Below, in pieces: positions 48,267 to 60,224 of a stretch of DNA of 64,000 nucleotides. The DNA lies in contig NC_052619.1 in NCBI RefSeq assembly GCF_016545825.1, positions 33,767,803 to 33,831,802 on the forward strand. Direction: 5' to 3'. The notes under the pieces were generated by a model. That model was not told the DNA's origin. It made no database searches and saw nothing but the letters and a program-made list of their open reading frames with translations. The translations under genes were made by a program, and so were the position numbers. Numbering within the stretch: position 1 is the stretch's first letter; each line of letters begins with the position of its first letter. The DNA is from Eucalyptus grandis. Its lineage: Eukaryota; Streptophyta; Magnoliopsida; Myrtales; Myrtaceae.

Positions 48267-49390
48267 CAGAATCAGAATCTATGATCTGCTTCTTCTGCGG
48301 CTTAAAAAAAAAGAGAGACATTTCTGAGAGTAAGACCTGAGGTAGGAAGCTTTTAATTTAGCATGTATCTCCTTATTTAACCTCTCTTTTCCTGTATTTC
48401 CCCTCTATTCTTCTGTAAATTTTGCATAGGTGGGCCAATAATTTGGCTTCAAAGGAAAAATTCTTGCCTCTCAACTGAGGAAATGAGGCAGCCATGTAAG
48501 AGATGTCATCTTTGTAACTTCGGAATAACTGGTGAAGAGTACAGCAAGATGATTAGTTGATCATCTCTTCGTTTTTTTTTTTTTTTTTTTTTCGGGAATC
48601 AGGTTTAGATTTGATCGATGTGTACTGAAGCATCGAATCAGTAATAGTATTTATCGAGTGGCACGCATTTGCATTGATTTTTTTTTCAAATTGATATGGC
48701 TGTTATTGGGATTGCTATCGGCATTGGCGAGTGCAATAGTTATTGGGAATACTTAGCTCCCTTTGGGTGCCCCGCCATGGAGATACATTTGTCTCCGTTT
48801 TGGATTCCCTTACAGTAGGGAGGAAGACACCACTCTTAATGTGATCCTTCTCATTTGGATTCATCCAGCCTTTCAAGGTTTTTTTCGTTCGAAAAAGGGT
48901 TGCTGAATCAGATACGGATTTCCTACATGATCACAGAATGGTATTCGATTTTGAAGCTGGCTCAGGAATTGCACACGGAACAATGAGAATTCATCATGCT
49001 TTGTCAGGACATTGGCCTCCTGTTAACGAGTGTTAGGATTAATCTCTTATTACCATCGTCTGCACTGATGGATCCTTTGATAACATCATCAAAACTACTT
49101 GTTACGAAGAACATATCATTGGTTGCATCTAGACATGTAAATGTTGACTAATCTAGCTTATATTGAACTTGCTAATTTACTGATAAAAAAAAAAAAAAGG
49201 ACAAACTTGCTATATTAGAGAATTCCTTGCCGGTCCATTTATGGTCCTTATCTCTGGCGTTCACTCTTGGGCGTAGACTAATGTGAACTAGAGAGAAAGG
49301 TCTTTGCTCGTGCTCCCTAGCCTTTAGGAAGTCTGAACTAACTGGACAGAGGTGGTTCATATTTATAGTAATTGCGCAATATATTTCCCA
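48267..49390. other. PRS 3' UTR and intergenic sequence
   Basis: Transcript-like sequence to ~48.7 kb with a ~22-base T-run at 48571, then AT-rich intergenic DNA with an A-run at 49186. No gene supported. Confidence 0.5.
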
Positions 49391-49880
49391 TTATTATTTT
49401 TTTTCAGAATTGAATTCTTAAACTATATCTTTATGAGATATGTTCACTAAAAGCCTTAAAATTGATCACAAAGTGTAACTAAATCCTAAAATTTACAAAA
49501 AATACAATTAAGTCACAAAATTTATTAAATTGGTATAATCAAGTACCTCCGTTAACTCTATTCATTCACGCTAATAAAAAATGTTCACATGGCTATTTTA
49601 AATAACTTTTCTCCCAACATGGCGATGATGTGGATTAAATTTTTAATTTATTCAACCAAAATATTTATTGAATAAAATAAAAAAGTGTTTTAAAAAACAA
49701 AAAGGGAGAGAAGAGAAGAAGCTAAAGGCAAGGGCGGCAGGCCTTTGGCTGCAATCCTCGCCTTATGTTGATGATGGTTGTTGGCCCTAGCCAAGGCCTC
49801 AGCGACTCCCGCTAGCCCTCATCAAGCCCTTGCTGACCTTTTCAGCGATAAGGGCGGCGGCAGCAATGGCCTTTCCGATG
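49391..49880. mobile_element. Broken half of a foldback-type element
   Basis: The AT-rich arm (GTGTAACTAAATCCTAAAATTT, ATACAATTAAGTCACAAAAT) leads into a purine-rich run (AAAAGGGAGAGAAGAGAAG) and a GC-rich core (GGCCCTAGCCAAGGCCTCAG, CCCGCTAGCCCTCATCAAGC). This is the order seen in the left halves of the elements at 25.3 and 58.8 kb. I find no matching right arm, so it appears truncated. Confidence 0.45.
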
Positions 49881-50079
49881 ACAATGAAGGAACTCCGAAA
49901 ACAAGTCGTTCTTCATGAATTATGGAATCGAAAAATCTACAAAGTGCCCATTCCGTGTAGGCTATGGTGGGACTGGTGCTTAAAACCTCTATTTTTGGGA
50001 CGAAGGTCGAGGTTCAATAGAATGACAAACGGTGGCCACAGGCGCTGCCTCGTCGATGCTCAACTGCTAGTGGGGTTTG

Positions 50080-50171
50080 CTCATCTAATTTTTCAAGTTT
50101 CTAATGGTCATATGATTGGACTTGACTCATCTAATTTTTCAAGTTTCTAATGGTCATATGATTGGACTTGA
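50080..50171. repeat. Perfect 46-bp tandem duplication
   Basis: Two identical copies (50080-50125, 50126-50171) beginning CTCATCTAATTTTTCAAG and ending GATTGGACTTGA. No mismatch, so the duplication is recent or the sequence is collapsed or expanded in assembly. Confidence 0.95.
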
Positions 50172-51127
50172 GTATGTCTTAAAATTGCTTCGTCTGAACT
50201 TTAGGACGTAAAATTCAGGGATATATTCCCAAGAGTGAGGGGAAAAAATTCTCTCTAATCGAGGGATAAGGCACGTAGACACGGATACGTTAAAATAAAG
50301 AATGCATCTAGATTGGGTATCGAGTTATTGGACTACCCCTGAAAAGTCCAGTCGGAAACTTGCTTCCTACCAGTTAGACATGTGCTTTGGACACTGTTGC
50401 AACATTGTTGTCAAGTCATTGCCAATGCGGCACTCAAATCATTTTTGTCCGGTTCTCTTAAGAAATGATCCCACATGAACAAACATATGGTTCAAGAAAC
50501 ATATCCGTCTTGAATCCTCGTCTTCTTGTTCACCTTAAGGCCCATTCAGTATCAGAGTCATGCTTCGATCCCGGGACCTATGAACAACGGGCCCGCGCAC
50601 TTCCGCCACGCATCGATCTTGGTTAAAATAGTTCAACCAAATATCAGAACAAGTCACAAGTCCGCGAAGGTATTGGTCTCAAAACTGAAATGGCGTCAAA
50701 GCAATGTCGGAACTGAAACATAAGATTTGTGTTTCCCTTGAATAATGAACTTCCATCGTGTTGTGTGTTGGATCCAAAATTGCCAGCCCTGCCCTAAGAG
50801 GGCCAGAAAAATCACCTTCATCGACTCGCTGGAAGCGTATAGAATTTCTGCACGCAATTTGTATGCCGGAAGCCATCGCACAAGCACTTCATGCACTCGG
50901 CATTTTCTTTCTTACTTACGAAATCGACTTTCCCAGGAGTTCTGATCATTAAAAAATGACTTCTTCTGCTTATGCTTCGACTCCCAAGAAAGCATTGGGC
51001 AGAAAGAGAAGAAAATGAAAGTTGAACAATTTTTGACTTCATCTTCATTGCAAATTACAGTGGAGGGCGTAAGGCCGATGTAAAAAGTAAATGAAACAAA
51101 AGAGAGTGCGCGAACGCTTCTGTCTTA
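50172..51127. other. Intergenic, 3' flank of the TrpD-like gene
   Basis: Includes the minus-strand gene's 3' UTR (to ~51010). 50550-50950 is less AT-rich, with overlapping short open frames on both strands, but no domain I recognise. Confidence 0.45.
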
Positions 51128-54100
51128 CTACACTTTGTGGGAGATCTTGATGTAGTTTAGGAGTTTTTTTAGAGCCTTGCCGCTGTCGATGGCCTCTCTG
51201 GCTCTTTCCAGGGCCACAGAGATGTCTTCTGCTCCCTCGCATCCAAGCAGGTGATCCACCATTCCAGCATTCAAGACGATTCGATCATACGCAGGTCCTT
51301 TTTCTCCACGGAGAGCTGCTAAACCCAACTCTATGTTCCTGGAGATCTGCATTCACAAGCCATATAAATCAAGAAGTTCACTTGACATTCCCATTTCAGC
51401 GATAAACGTACATGCCACGTCAACATCAATTTGCATACCAAATGAATTATGTATTCAGTTGTTAAAAGCAAGTTATGTCGACACGAGGGATCCTCAATTC
51501 AAAACAAATTTCAGAAATAACGTCGTAGTTGAGAGACTGCAACCTCAGAGAGAAAGGAAAAATAAATAACAATATCCACCATATTTTGCTATCGATCTTC
51601 ATGATTAAACATGTATAACCAGTAACCAAAATAAAACTCAGCATTACAATAGATTCAGAAAGATTACCGATCTGTCAGTTCTTGGGGTATCAGAGGGCTC
51701 AAAACCATAATCCTTAGCATTAACCTCGAGACTAAAGCTCTCCCGTGAAACCCCTACCAAAATGATTGGCCTGAGTGTTAGCACTGAAGTGAGAACATAA
51801 AATCTTGTTCCTCAATTGAAAATTTGAGACAGCTCCCAAATCTAAAAGAACATGTGGAATCAATAGAAAAGAGGCAAGTCTAACGGAGCCACTGAAATGG
51901 AACAGACCATCAACTTCAAGAGCAGATGCTGTGCTCAAGGAACGAAACCCTGAACAATAGTTCACAGGCAGCCCTTTCGACACACTAGCCGATCGCAATC
52001 TTGTTGTCATGGAAAGCGCTCCTTCCTCACCCTACAAAAGAGCACATGCAAAACCCTACTTACTTGACTCAGGTTGATGAGATCACTGACCTTAAATGAG
52101 CCTTAAGAATGATAAAGAAAGAACTATCTCTTGACTGGCATCATCCACTATCTAATTATCATCGGAAAGAATCCTCTAATAATAATGTGGGCGTGCAGAA
52201 GTAACTTAAAAAGAAATGCATCCCTAACCTTGACCACCAAGCCAGATTGAATGCCTCTTCTCCTCATAAGCATGAGCAAAGGCTCTTCATAACCTTCATG
52301 ATAGAAACCAGCAACAATTGCTTCCCTTCCAGTAGCCTGTAAGAAGGAAATATTTAGTACTTTCTGGCCAGTAATCTTGTATAAAAAGATTTGCTAAAAG
52401 TAAGGCAGTTGAATGAATATGTCTATTTTGATGCACAAATAACACATAATTTTCCTGCAAGAATACTAAAATAACTTCTCCTATAAAATATATTTTTTAG
52501 GGAGAATCTCAAAGCATCCATACCAGCTGTGGACCGTAGAAGTGGATAACTGATTTTTCTTTTGCTTGAAATGTTATTTGAGAACTAAAAAACGCAAACA
52601 GGACACCACGAGCTCAGTCAAGGACTGCTTAGTTCTTACCCTCACATACTGCTGGACCTTCTCACTTGTGGCAAGTGGGGGGCGCTTTTTTATATGCTCT
52701 CTCAAACCAATTAATGAATATCTGCAGCTCAAAGATATTGAAGTCAGAGTATACACTTTTCCAGTGTAAGTGAACTACATGGGATCTTTCACATATCAGA
52801 TTGCATTTTTTGGCAAAAAGAATAATACGAGTTATACAGCTTAAAAGCGAAAAAAGGCAGGACATCAACATGTAGTGGGTGTAATGATCCATGTTGAAAG
52901 GAAAGGAATCAAAAGCATGTCCAGTACCCTGGCCCATGCACAAATGAAACTACAATATGCTGAGGAGGCATCATAGTAACAAATGAAACTTGCGTCTGGT
53001 CATGCTTCTTCTTACCTTGTCAATGTTCCCTTGGACGTTATAAACATATCATATTGTTGCTCATAAACTGGAGCACATACAGAATCATACAAGCCATTCA
53101 TATATGGGTCCAAGAATGCAGAGTCCTATAAAAGTGCTGAAGGGAAAAGAACAGAAAATCCTAAGAACCATGAGGTATATGAACCTCACTGACATTCTGA
53201 TCACATAAGCTATCCTTAAGAATGACTAAAGTAAAAGAAGATACTGTAAAACATACAGAGACGGTCGAGCTTCACGTTGACTAATGTATGCGAAACCAGC
53301 CTCTTCATCCTGAAATTTCATAATATAAGGTTTAGTTAAATGGAAGAAGAAGCAAAGACATAGCAATGATTCTGCAGTTACAGTCTAAGGACAACAGTTA
53401 CCTCTAGAAGTGCTTTTGCCTGCAAAGTGGATAAACTTGTATTTGCACCCATGAACTTCAACATTTGCTCTTCCGTTATTCCTCCCTTCATATGCAAAGA
53501 ACTTTGAGTGATTCCAAGCAGAAGAAAGGCCAACAACATCACAAACAAAAATACAAAGCATCCAAGAAACTGCATTCCAATAATTTAAAAAAAACTAGCT
53601 AGGAGTCAATGTTCCAGAATAAGGGCTCTTGTCAACATTATTATCATGCTGCTTTTTTATTTCAAAGCAACCTTCAAGTAAATTCTTCAAACACAGACTT
53701 CCCCTGATGGTAAATCAGCTTTACAATTATTATTCAACTTTCGCAAAAGCAGATTCCAAGACATAGGTGACAAATATACTTGTACAAGTAACCAACCTTA
53801 GGTGGCATCCATTCTACACCATGAAGCAAGCAAGATTCACCATAACACGATCTAACAGCAGCCACGAACAGCGTGTTCCTAAAGTAACGGGTGTTTCCAT
53901 CATAAGGCTCACCATAATGAGTCAAAGATCTCACATCAGCAACAGGAGGAGGACCTGCCCAGTTTGATTGAATGCATTCACCATTATAAACCATGAATAT
54001 CAATTGGAAACATCTAACTACTATTGTTCCAACAATTGATAAATAATCAAGCTAAATCATGTACCAAGTTCATCATCAAATGCAAGGCAGTATGCTTTTA

Positions 54101-55634
54101 ACTCACGATCTGTTTCTCTGTTCATACGTTGACCTATTAAAAATGCCGAAAGCAAGGACTCACTTACTCCTTCAGATAAATTATCTTTTATTTTTAGGGG
54201 AAGAACATCTTTCAGAACACCTTGGACTTCCTCATATCCAAGATGCCCCCCTGCCAAAATTTCTCTGAGAGCACCAACCAATCTCATTTCACTAGTATCA
54301 TTGCCAGTGTAATGGGGTCCAATTGAACTTCCCACGCCCAGTATAGAACCTTCAGGATCTGCTATAAAAATCAGATCAGGAGGTAGCACTCGAACTAACA
54401 TTGGCCAGAATGTGTTCATTGCACGCGTTTCCCCTTCACTCCACTGGGTTGCCTCAGGAAATGAATTGGCACGTATCGTCATAGCTGCAAAGAATGCCCC
54501 CATCTGTGCTTTGGACACTTGTTCTTCATTTTTAAGTTCTCCTTTGGCTGACAATGCATTAAAAAATGACAATAAGCAGCTACAGGTGATGATATGTAAT
54601 TTATATGAAAGTAATTCTCCCCGAAATTGTACTAGATTTCTCCACATAGATAGGAACCATTTTCCTTTTTATGTGACATGATGATAAGGGAAACAATCAC
54701 TAACGGTCTTCTAAACCAAAAGAATATGCACTAATGATAGGCATGAAAACTCACCATCCCAAGATCTGACAGGCTTTTGAGGAGTTAAAAATCCAACATT
54801 TAGCATGTCATTTCAAAAAACACATGGAGGGCGAGAGATAGCAAAAGGGATATCAGTTGCTCATAGGAAACCAGCCTCCAGTCCAGGGCAAGAACCCAGC
54901 ATGCAGGCCTTACCCTGGCTATCAAAATGTACGTTGACTTGGGTAAAAGAAACAGACTGATTTGATCACCTCCCTGAAATCCTTTGCCTTAGTAATAACA
55001 AATTATGATACTACTCAATAATCTAAAAACAAAACACGAAAATCACCTTAAATACGGCTAACTCAGTGAAAGAAGCCAGTCACTTTAGGATGAGTTACGA
55101 AAAGACAAAAATCTGCATCCAGTCTAGACTCCAGATAACCACGATTCATTCAGACAGCTTAATCCATCCATCACCGTCAAGAACACTCCAATCATCGAAA
55201 GCAGACCATGCATGCAACCCGAATTCAACGGAAAATCACCACGAATGCGGGAGCCGCTGACCTGATCTCAGGATGGTGTCCAGGACCTTGAAAGCCTGGT
55301 CCTCGCTCAGCGGCCTGGTCTGCGTCGGGCCGGTGCAGACCCTCGCCTGGGCCTCGAGCACCGCCTGGTTCGGCTTCCGGAGCCTCGCGTCCCGGTACGA
55401 AGGAGAGAGGGAAGGATTCCGGACCTCCGAATCCGGGAGCTCCGAGTGACCGATCGTCGCCGAGCCCGCCGAGGCCGTGGCCGCGGCCGCCAGACGGCGA
55501 GGGCACGACCACCCCCGCCACCAGTCGCGGCGGGCGGCGGGGAACGCGGCGGGCGGCGAGGGGCGCGGGGTGGCGGCGGCGGCGGCCGGAGAGGCCGGGG
55601 AGAGGGAGAGGTGAGGGCCGAGGAGAGCTTTCAT
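51128..55634 (-). CDS. Anthranilate phosphoribosyltransferase-like protein (TrpD-fold)
   Basis: Ten exons on the minus strand: 55634-55262, 54547-54065, 53954-53797, 53485-53402, 53309-53257, 52721-52640, 52336-52229, 52031-51908, 51753-51668, 51346-51128. All joins keep frame; 589 aa, close to its likely Arabidopsis counterpart At1g70570. Residues 1-~70 are Ala/Pro/Arg/Ser-rich and look like a plastid transit peptide. Residues ~125-285 form the helical N-domain (GSSIGPHYTGNDTSEMRLV, ILAGGHLGYEEVQGVLKDVL). The glycosyltransferase-3 core follows (YGEPYDGNTRYFRNTLFVAA, LLHGVEWMPPKGGITEEQML, GLREHIKKRPPLATSEKVQQ, AIVAGFYHEGYEEPLLMLM) and ends NYIKISHKV. Where TrpD enzymes have the PRPP-binding GTGGD and KHGN motifs this protein has YGEPYDG and LLHGVE, so canonical activity in Trp synthesis is doubtful. 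The start is the first Met of the open exon and precedes the transit-like segment. Confidence 0.9.
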
Positions 55635-58600
55635 GGCGGCTCGGCTTGGCGCGGCCGGAGGGAGATGCTCTGGATCGACCGTTGAGGAAGGACGAAGGAG
55701 GAAGAGGAGAAAGTCGAGGTTGGCGGCGGTGACCTGAAACGGTTCTTCGAGGGAGCCGAGGCTGCGTGGGCCGTTGACAGGAGTGATGGGCCACGTGGCG
55801 GGTTTTGATTGGGGAAGCCGTAGCGCACGCTGTGCTTAGTGGAGCAGGGGATCCCTACTCCCCATCCTGTTGACATAATAAAAAGCCTTTTGCTTTTTCT
55901 TTTGCTTTTTGTTTTTAATAATTTAAAAAAACGTTTTGCTCTTTTCGTGCCTTTTAAGCAATTACCGTTAAAAGTAGGGTTGCGCTCGTCAAGAGTTTTC
56001 CCACGTTGCCCGATTCGTCCAGATCGGACGGCCGGATCTTAAAAGATCTTAACTGTTAATCGCGGCCCTTCGGTCTTGACTCTTGAGGTCTCGGAAATTT
56101 TATAAATTGGCCCACTCCATTATATTCCCATTTTAATATACATTTTCAATCTCCCAAAAATGCGTGGGGGAGAGTTTGAACTAATCGCACTCTACCCTCC
56201 CCTCCCTCTCTTTTTTTTTGTTGATTTTATTTACGTTTTATTGCTCGTTTCTTACTTTTTCTTCCATCCCGATTTAGATTTGAGACCTTTCTTCTCCTAA
56301 TCATGTTCTTGACTTTAGATTTTGAACTATTTTAGTCTAATTATAGATTTGTGAATTCAATAAATATGTTTTGAAGTATTTGATACTCCTTTGCTCTATT
56401 CATATATAAATTCTTTACATCCAGTTTTAATGATAATCGTAGGAATTTTGGCATCTCATTAAATTATGAAAATTTACCTCCCCATATGTTAAATCTGTAT
56501 TTGTTTAACTTATTATGGTTGTTTTCGTATAAATATGGTGTAGAGGAAGCTGAATTTAGGCACATGCTGCCAATTGGCAATGTCGTAATTATTTAAGAAG
56601 AAATTTCTGACGTATGCTCCTAACTGACAAAGATACAAGCTCTAGTGATTGGCCGCCATTTTTGTTTAAATGAGTTTATGCTTAACTTTGCAAATGCTTC
56701 ATCAATCCTCCTTGTATTATTGACTTTGTTTTTCAATATTTGTGTTTTGTTTCAGTTTGTTTTGTTATGAAAAAGTATGTATTTCTACATTCTTTAGAGT
56801 GATGAATATAATTTTCTTTCAACCAAAAAAAAAAAAAATCTCACAAGAATTGCATCAATCAAATTATATTACAAGCCTTCATCATAACCATCCATTCAAG
56901 CTAATTTCAGAAAATTCGGGACCACGACGCCATTCTAACAATCAAGGAGAATTTTCATAAAAAGAAGAAGAAGAAGGGTCCACGGTTTTCCATGGCTGCA
57001 AAAGTTGGGCGAGCTAGAGTTTGGTCAAATTCTTGTACAAATTATGCGAAAGTATAATTTCTCAAAATTTTCTAGAGGAAAAGTTGGCGCCACATGGCAC
57101 CTGCCCAACACCTCAGATCGCCTGGTAGGGTTGTTGTCTCCTCCTAGGGCCATGGCTATCTAGCCCGAGCAAGCCCATCGCCGCGCGAAGCCGAGGTGGT
57201 GTGGCCCCTCGGGCCTAGGCTTGAGCTGGACGGGCCTGGGGTGGCCCAAAGCACAATTTCTCTTGCACAAGACCGGTCTAGAGGGGCCCAATTTTCTCCG
57301 TTCCTGGAGCGATAGCCCATCCGCCTGGTGAACGTCTAGCCCACGTGTAGCGTGTTCGGCCCCAAGCCTTGATCAAGGCTAATCCAACCTCGAGCAAGGT
57401 TAGCCCAACCCTGTACAAGGTCTGTTTTAAACCCACATTCTTTGCAATCCAAGGTACTCAGCGACGTCTCTCTCTCTTTGTATTATGGTCTCAAATTCTG
57501 GCTGCCAACCCTCCTAATCTTTCAAAGCCAAGAAGGTGCACTGGAAATGCATTGCATTCGCCAAATGGCCTTTCAACGTCTTTTACCAGACACTATTATT
57601 TTTCGTCAAATGATTTTATAGGCCCAGAGACCCTCGAAAGTCTTGCCAAATGCCCCCATTAATGTGTGAGTCCTGGTATATGTATCATTGTTCAATGTGC
57701 AACGTTTTATTTGAGCTAAAAGAAGGCCCAGGGCCGATAAAAATTGGAATCAGATCTTTTAGAGGTGTAGCTTCTAGAATTAATAATTTAAAAATTGGAC
57801 ATCCTCTTTATCGAGCATGCGTTGTAAGTATCTCAAGATACTTGTGAATACAACCCACAACATATTCACACCTTTCACTTGTTAGCGTCCCATCAAAAGG
57901 CTACTAACTAAGGTAAGATTTCATCAGCAGATTCACAACAAATTGTTCTCCTTGTCGTCTTGGGACTTTGGAAACACCCTTGAAACCTTATTGTTATATC
58001 CATCAAGAAGAATATTATGCTCACGTGAATCTCTAAATGTCGTGGTTTTGACATTAAATTGGGGTTTAAACCATCACATGGGTTGAAGTAAGAAGAGTTT
58101 AAACTAGAATGCACGTATGCACGGAATTTGTACACATCCATCAAGATGTCAAGGTCTTTGGGGCTAGGTAATTCAAGTGTGTTACGCATTGATTTTGCAT
58201 CCATCAAGACATGTGCCTGCTCAGGAAGTCAAGGTCTTTTGGGGTTTTGTCTATGATGGTTTTTGGATCAGTAGGCGTTGCGAATGGTTCATGGGAAGTC
58301 ACGGTCTCTATGGACTTTTAGTAGTGATGTTTGGCCCTAAGAATATTTGGCTCATCACAAGGGAAAGGTCATGGACCAATTTTCCAATTGTTTCTTCTTT
58401 TGACTAACGAGCCTTGAATTTATAATGTAGAGCAATAAATGGCAAATGAAAAAGGAAAATATAGCCAAACGTTAAGGAGGCGTTGCCTAGAAAAGTTAGA
58501 AAGTGTTCGTGCACAAACGCAACACAAAGCTCCTCATTTTACGTCACACTCTTCATCTTCGACCACTCCCTATCAAATGCTTGGAAGGCATTTAGTCCAA

Positions 58601-58755
58601 TTTCCTTCTACAAAAGAAACATTAGGCCATATACAACACCCACCATGAATTATGAGTGCTTTAATCACATAGTCTGAGCAAAAGATAGTGACCAATGTTT
58701 CAAAGAATGCGTGGGACAAGAAAATCGGATAATAAATAGAAGGAAATAAAAAAAA
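55635..58755. other. Intergenic; decayed repeats, no gene
   Basis: 55635-55800 is the GC-rich promoter/5' UTR side of the TrpD-like gene. 56.0-57.0 kb is AT-rich. 57080-57430 is GC-rich and repeat-like (AAGCCTTGATCAAGGCTAATC, CTCGAGCAAGGTTAGCCCAA, CTGTACAAGG), probably a transposon fragment. 58140-58310 repeats the phrase GTCAAGGTCTTTGGGG three times with variation after CATCAAGA. No conserved ORF is seen. Confidence 0.45.
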
Positions 58756-58764
58756 AAAATTAGG

Positions 58765-59390
58765 GAATCTAGGACACTTGTAATGTCAAAATTTGGCACG
58801 AAATGACACTTAAGTGTTATAAGTTAAGAAAGTAACACTGAAGTACCAAAATTGAAGCAAAATGGATTAATTAAGTGCCAACGGCAAAAAAAATCGGCTA
58901 AATGCTGACACGACAATTTTCCGACAAGTCAAGTGCAAAACAACGTCGTTTTGCATGTTGACGTGGCTAGATAAGTGTCAAAATGACGTCATTTTGCTGT
59001 TGACATGAGCAAATAATTAATATAAAAGTTAATTAAATTTAATTTAAAACTATCTTTTTCTTAAAAAAAAAAAAAAGAAAAGCAAGAGGTTCAATCGGCG
59101 GCTAAGGGTTGAGCCCTTGTCACCACTATTGCCCCATCGTCGTTGAGAAGGTAGGAGGATGGTCGGCCGAGGTTGCCAAGCCTTGGCTAAGGGTCAACAA
59201 CCTAGCGAGGGCCTGCAAGCCCTCGTCGGATCTTGGGGTGACCCTCGTTTTAGATTTGGGCGAGGGCTCACAAGCCCTCATTGCTGGTTGGCTGGGCTTG
59301 GCAACCTAGGCCAACCCTCCCCCCCACCTTCTCGATGACAGCGGGGCGGAGATAGCGGTGAGGGCTTAGCCCTCGCCCTGTCGGCTAAAC

Positions 59391-59428
<38 letters not shown>

Positions 59429-59680
59429 TTAATTAAATTTAATTAATTTCTTTATTAAAATTGAAATTGTGCCAAAACGACGTCATTTTTGTATTTCTTT
59501 GTTGAGTCAGCCTTTTGGCGAACCACATAAGCAAACAAAATTAATAAAAGCGGGGTTTACAAGATGTGGCACTCAAGTGCCACATTTTCAAAACAAAGTG
59601 GCAATTAAGTGTCACTTTCTTAACTTTTGACATTTAAGTGTCTCATTGTGCCAAGTTTTGACACTTCCGGTGTTCTTTTG
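58765..59680. mobile_element. Foldback element with near full-length inverted arms
   Basis: Left arm: GACACTTGTAATGTCAAAATTTGGCAC, here TTGTAATGTCAAAATTTGGC, then GACACTTAAGTG and TAAGAAAGTAACACT, AACGACGTCGTTTTGC, AATTAAATTTAATTT. Right arm, reverse-complemented, has the same order: GGAAGTGTCAAAACTTGGCAC, GACACTTAAATG, TTAAGAAAGTGACACTT, AATGACGTCGTTTTGGC, AATTAAATTTAATTA. The inversion even continues into the GC-rich core (GGGTTGAGCCCTTGTCACC against GGGCTAAGCCCTCACCGC; both followed by CG.TGAGAAGGT-type sequence). Non-coding; the open frame at 59109-59309 lies in the core and is not a gene. Confidence 0.75.
59397..59422. repeat. (CT)n microsatellite
   Basis: About 13 CT dinucleotides at the boundary between the GC-rich core and the right AT-rich arm of the foldback element. 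Confidence 0.95.
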
Positions 59681-60224
59681 CAAAAAAAAATTGATATTAG
59701 ATTTACGCAATTTAGTCCAAATATTGATACCTACGTTCACGTGAGAGCAACATAAAATTTCACTATTAAAAGAAAGATACAATAGAGATACCAATCATTC
59801 AGAGCATTCAAATACTGTCTCTTGGTATTTCCCAGCCCCCAATTACATCCATTAAATCACTCATGTTTAATCCCTCACAATTCCTAATGAAATTTGACTC
59901 AAGAGATTACATAAATTCTAATCACAAAAAGTTAATTTGCTAAATCACTTTAGTGTATAATTACAAAGAAATATCCTTCTGTGGAGAGCTCTTATGTTGC
60001 CTCAGGAAAGCTCTACATTTCTCACTTCCAAGAGGTCCACTTATACTAGTCCAATCATCATTGCACTTCTCTCCATATTCTTCCTTAAATAAATTTGCAA
60101 ATAGAAGGGGACAAACAAAGAAAATATTCCTTTATCTTCTTCAATTTCTCTTGCACCTAACATGAAGGACAAGATGAAAGTCTATCTACTGCACCTCTTC
60201 ATTTAATGAGGTGTGTAAAAACAA
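59681..60224. other. Intergenic; no gene
   Basis: AT-rich sequence between the foldback element and the LINE. No coding potential that I can support. Confidence 0.45.

Noticed and set aside
55225..55794. Overlapping GC-rich frames around the TrpD-like start
   Set aside because: Only the frame from 55634 joins in phase to the conserved downstream exons; the others are Pro/Arg/Gly-rich shadows.
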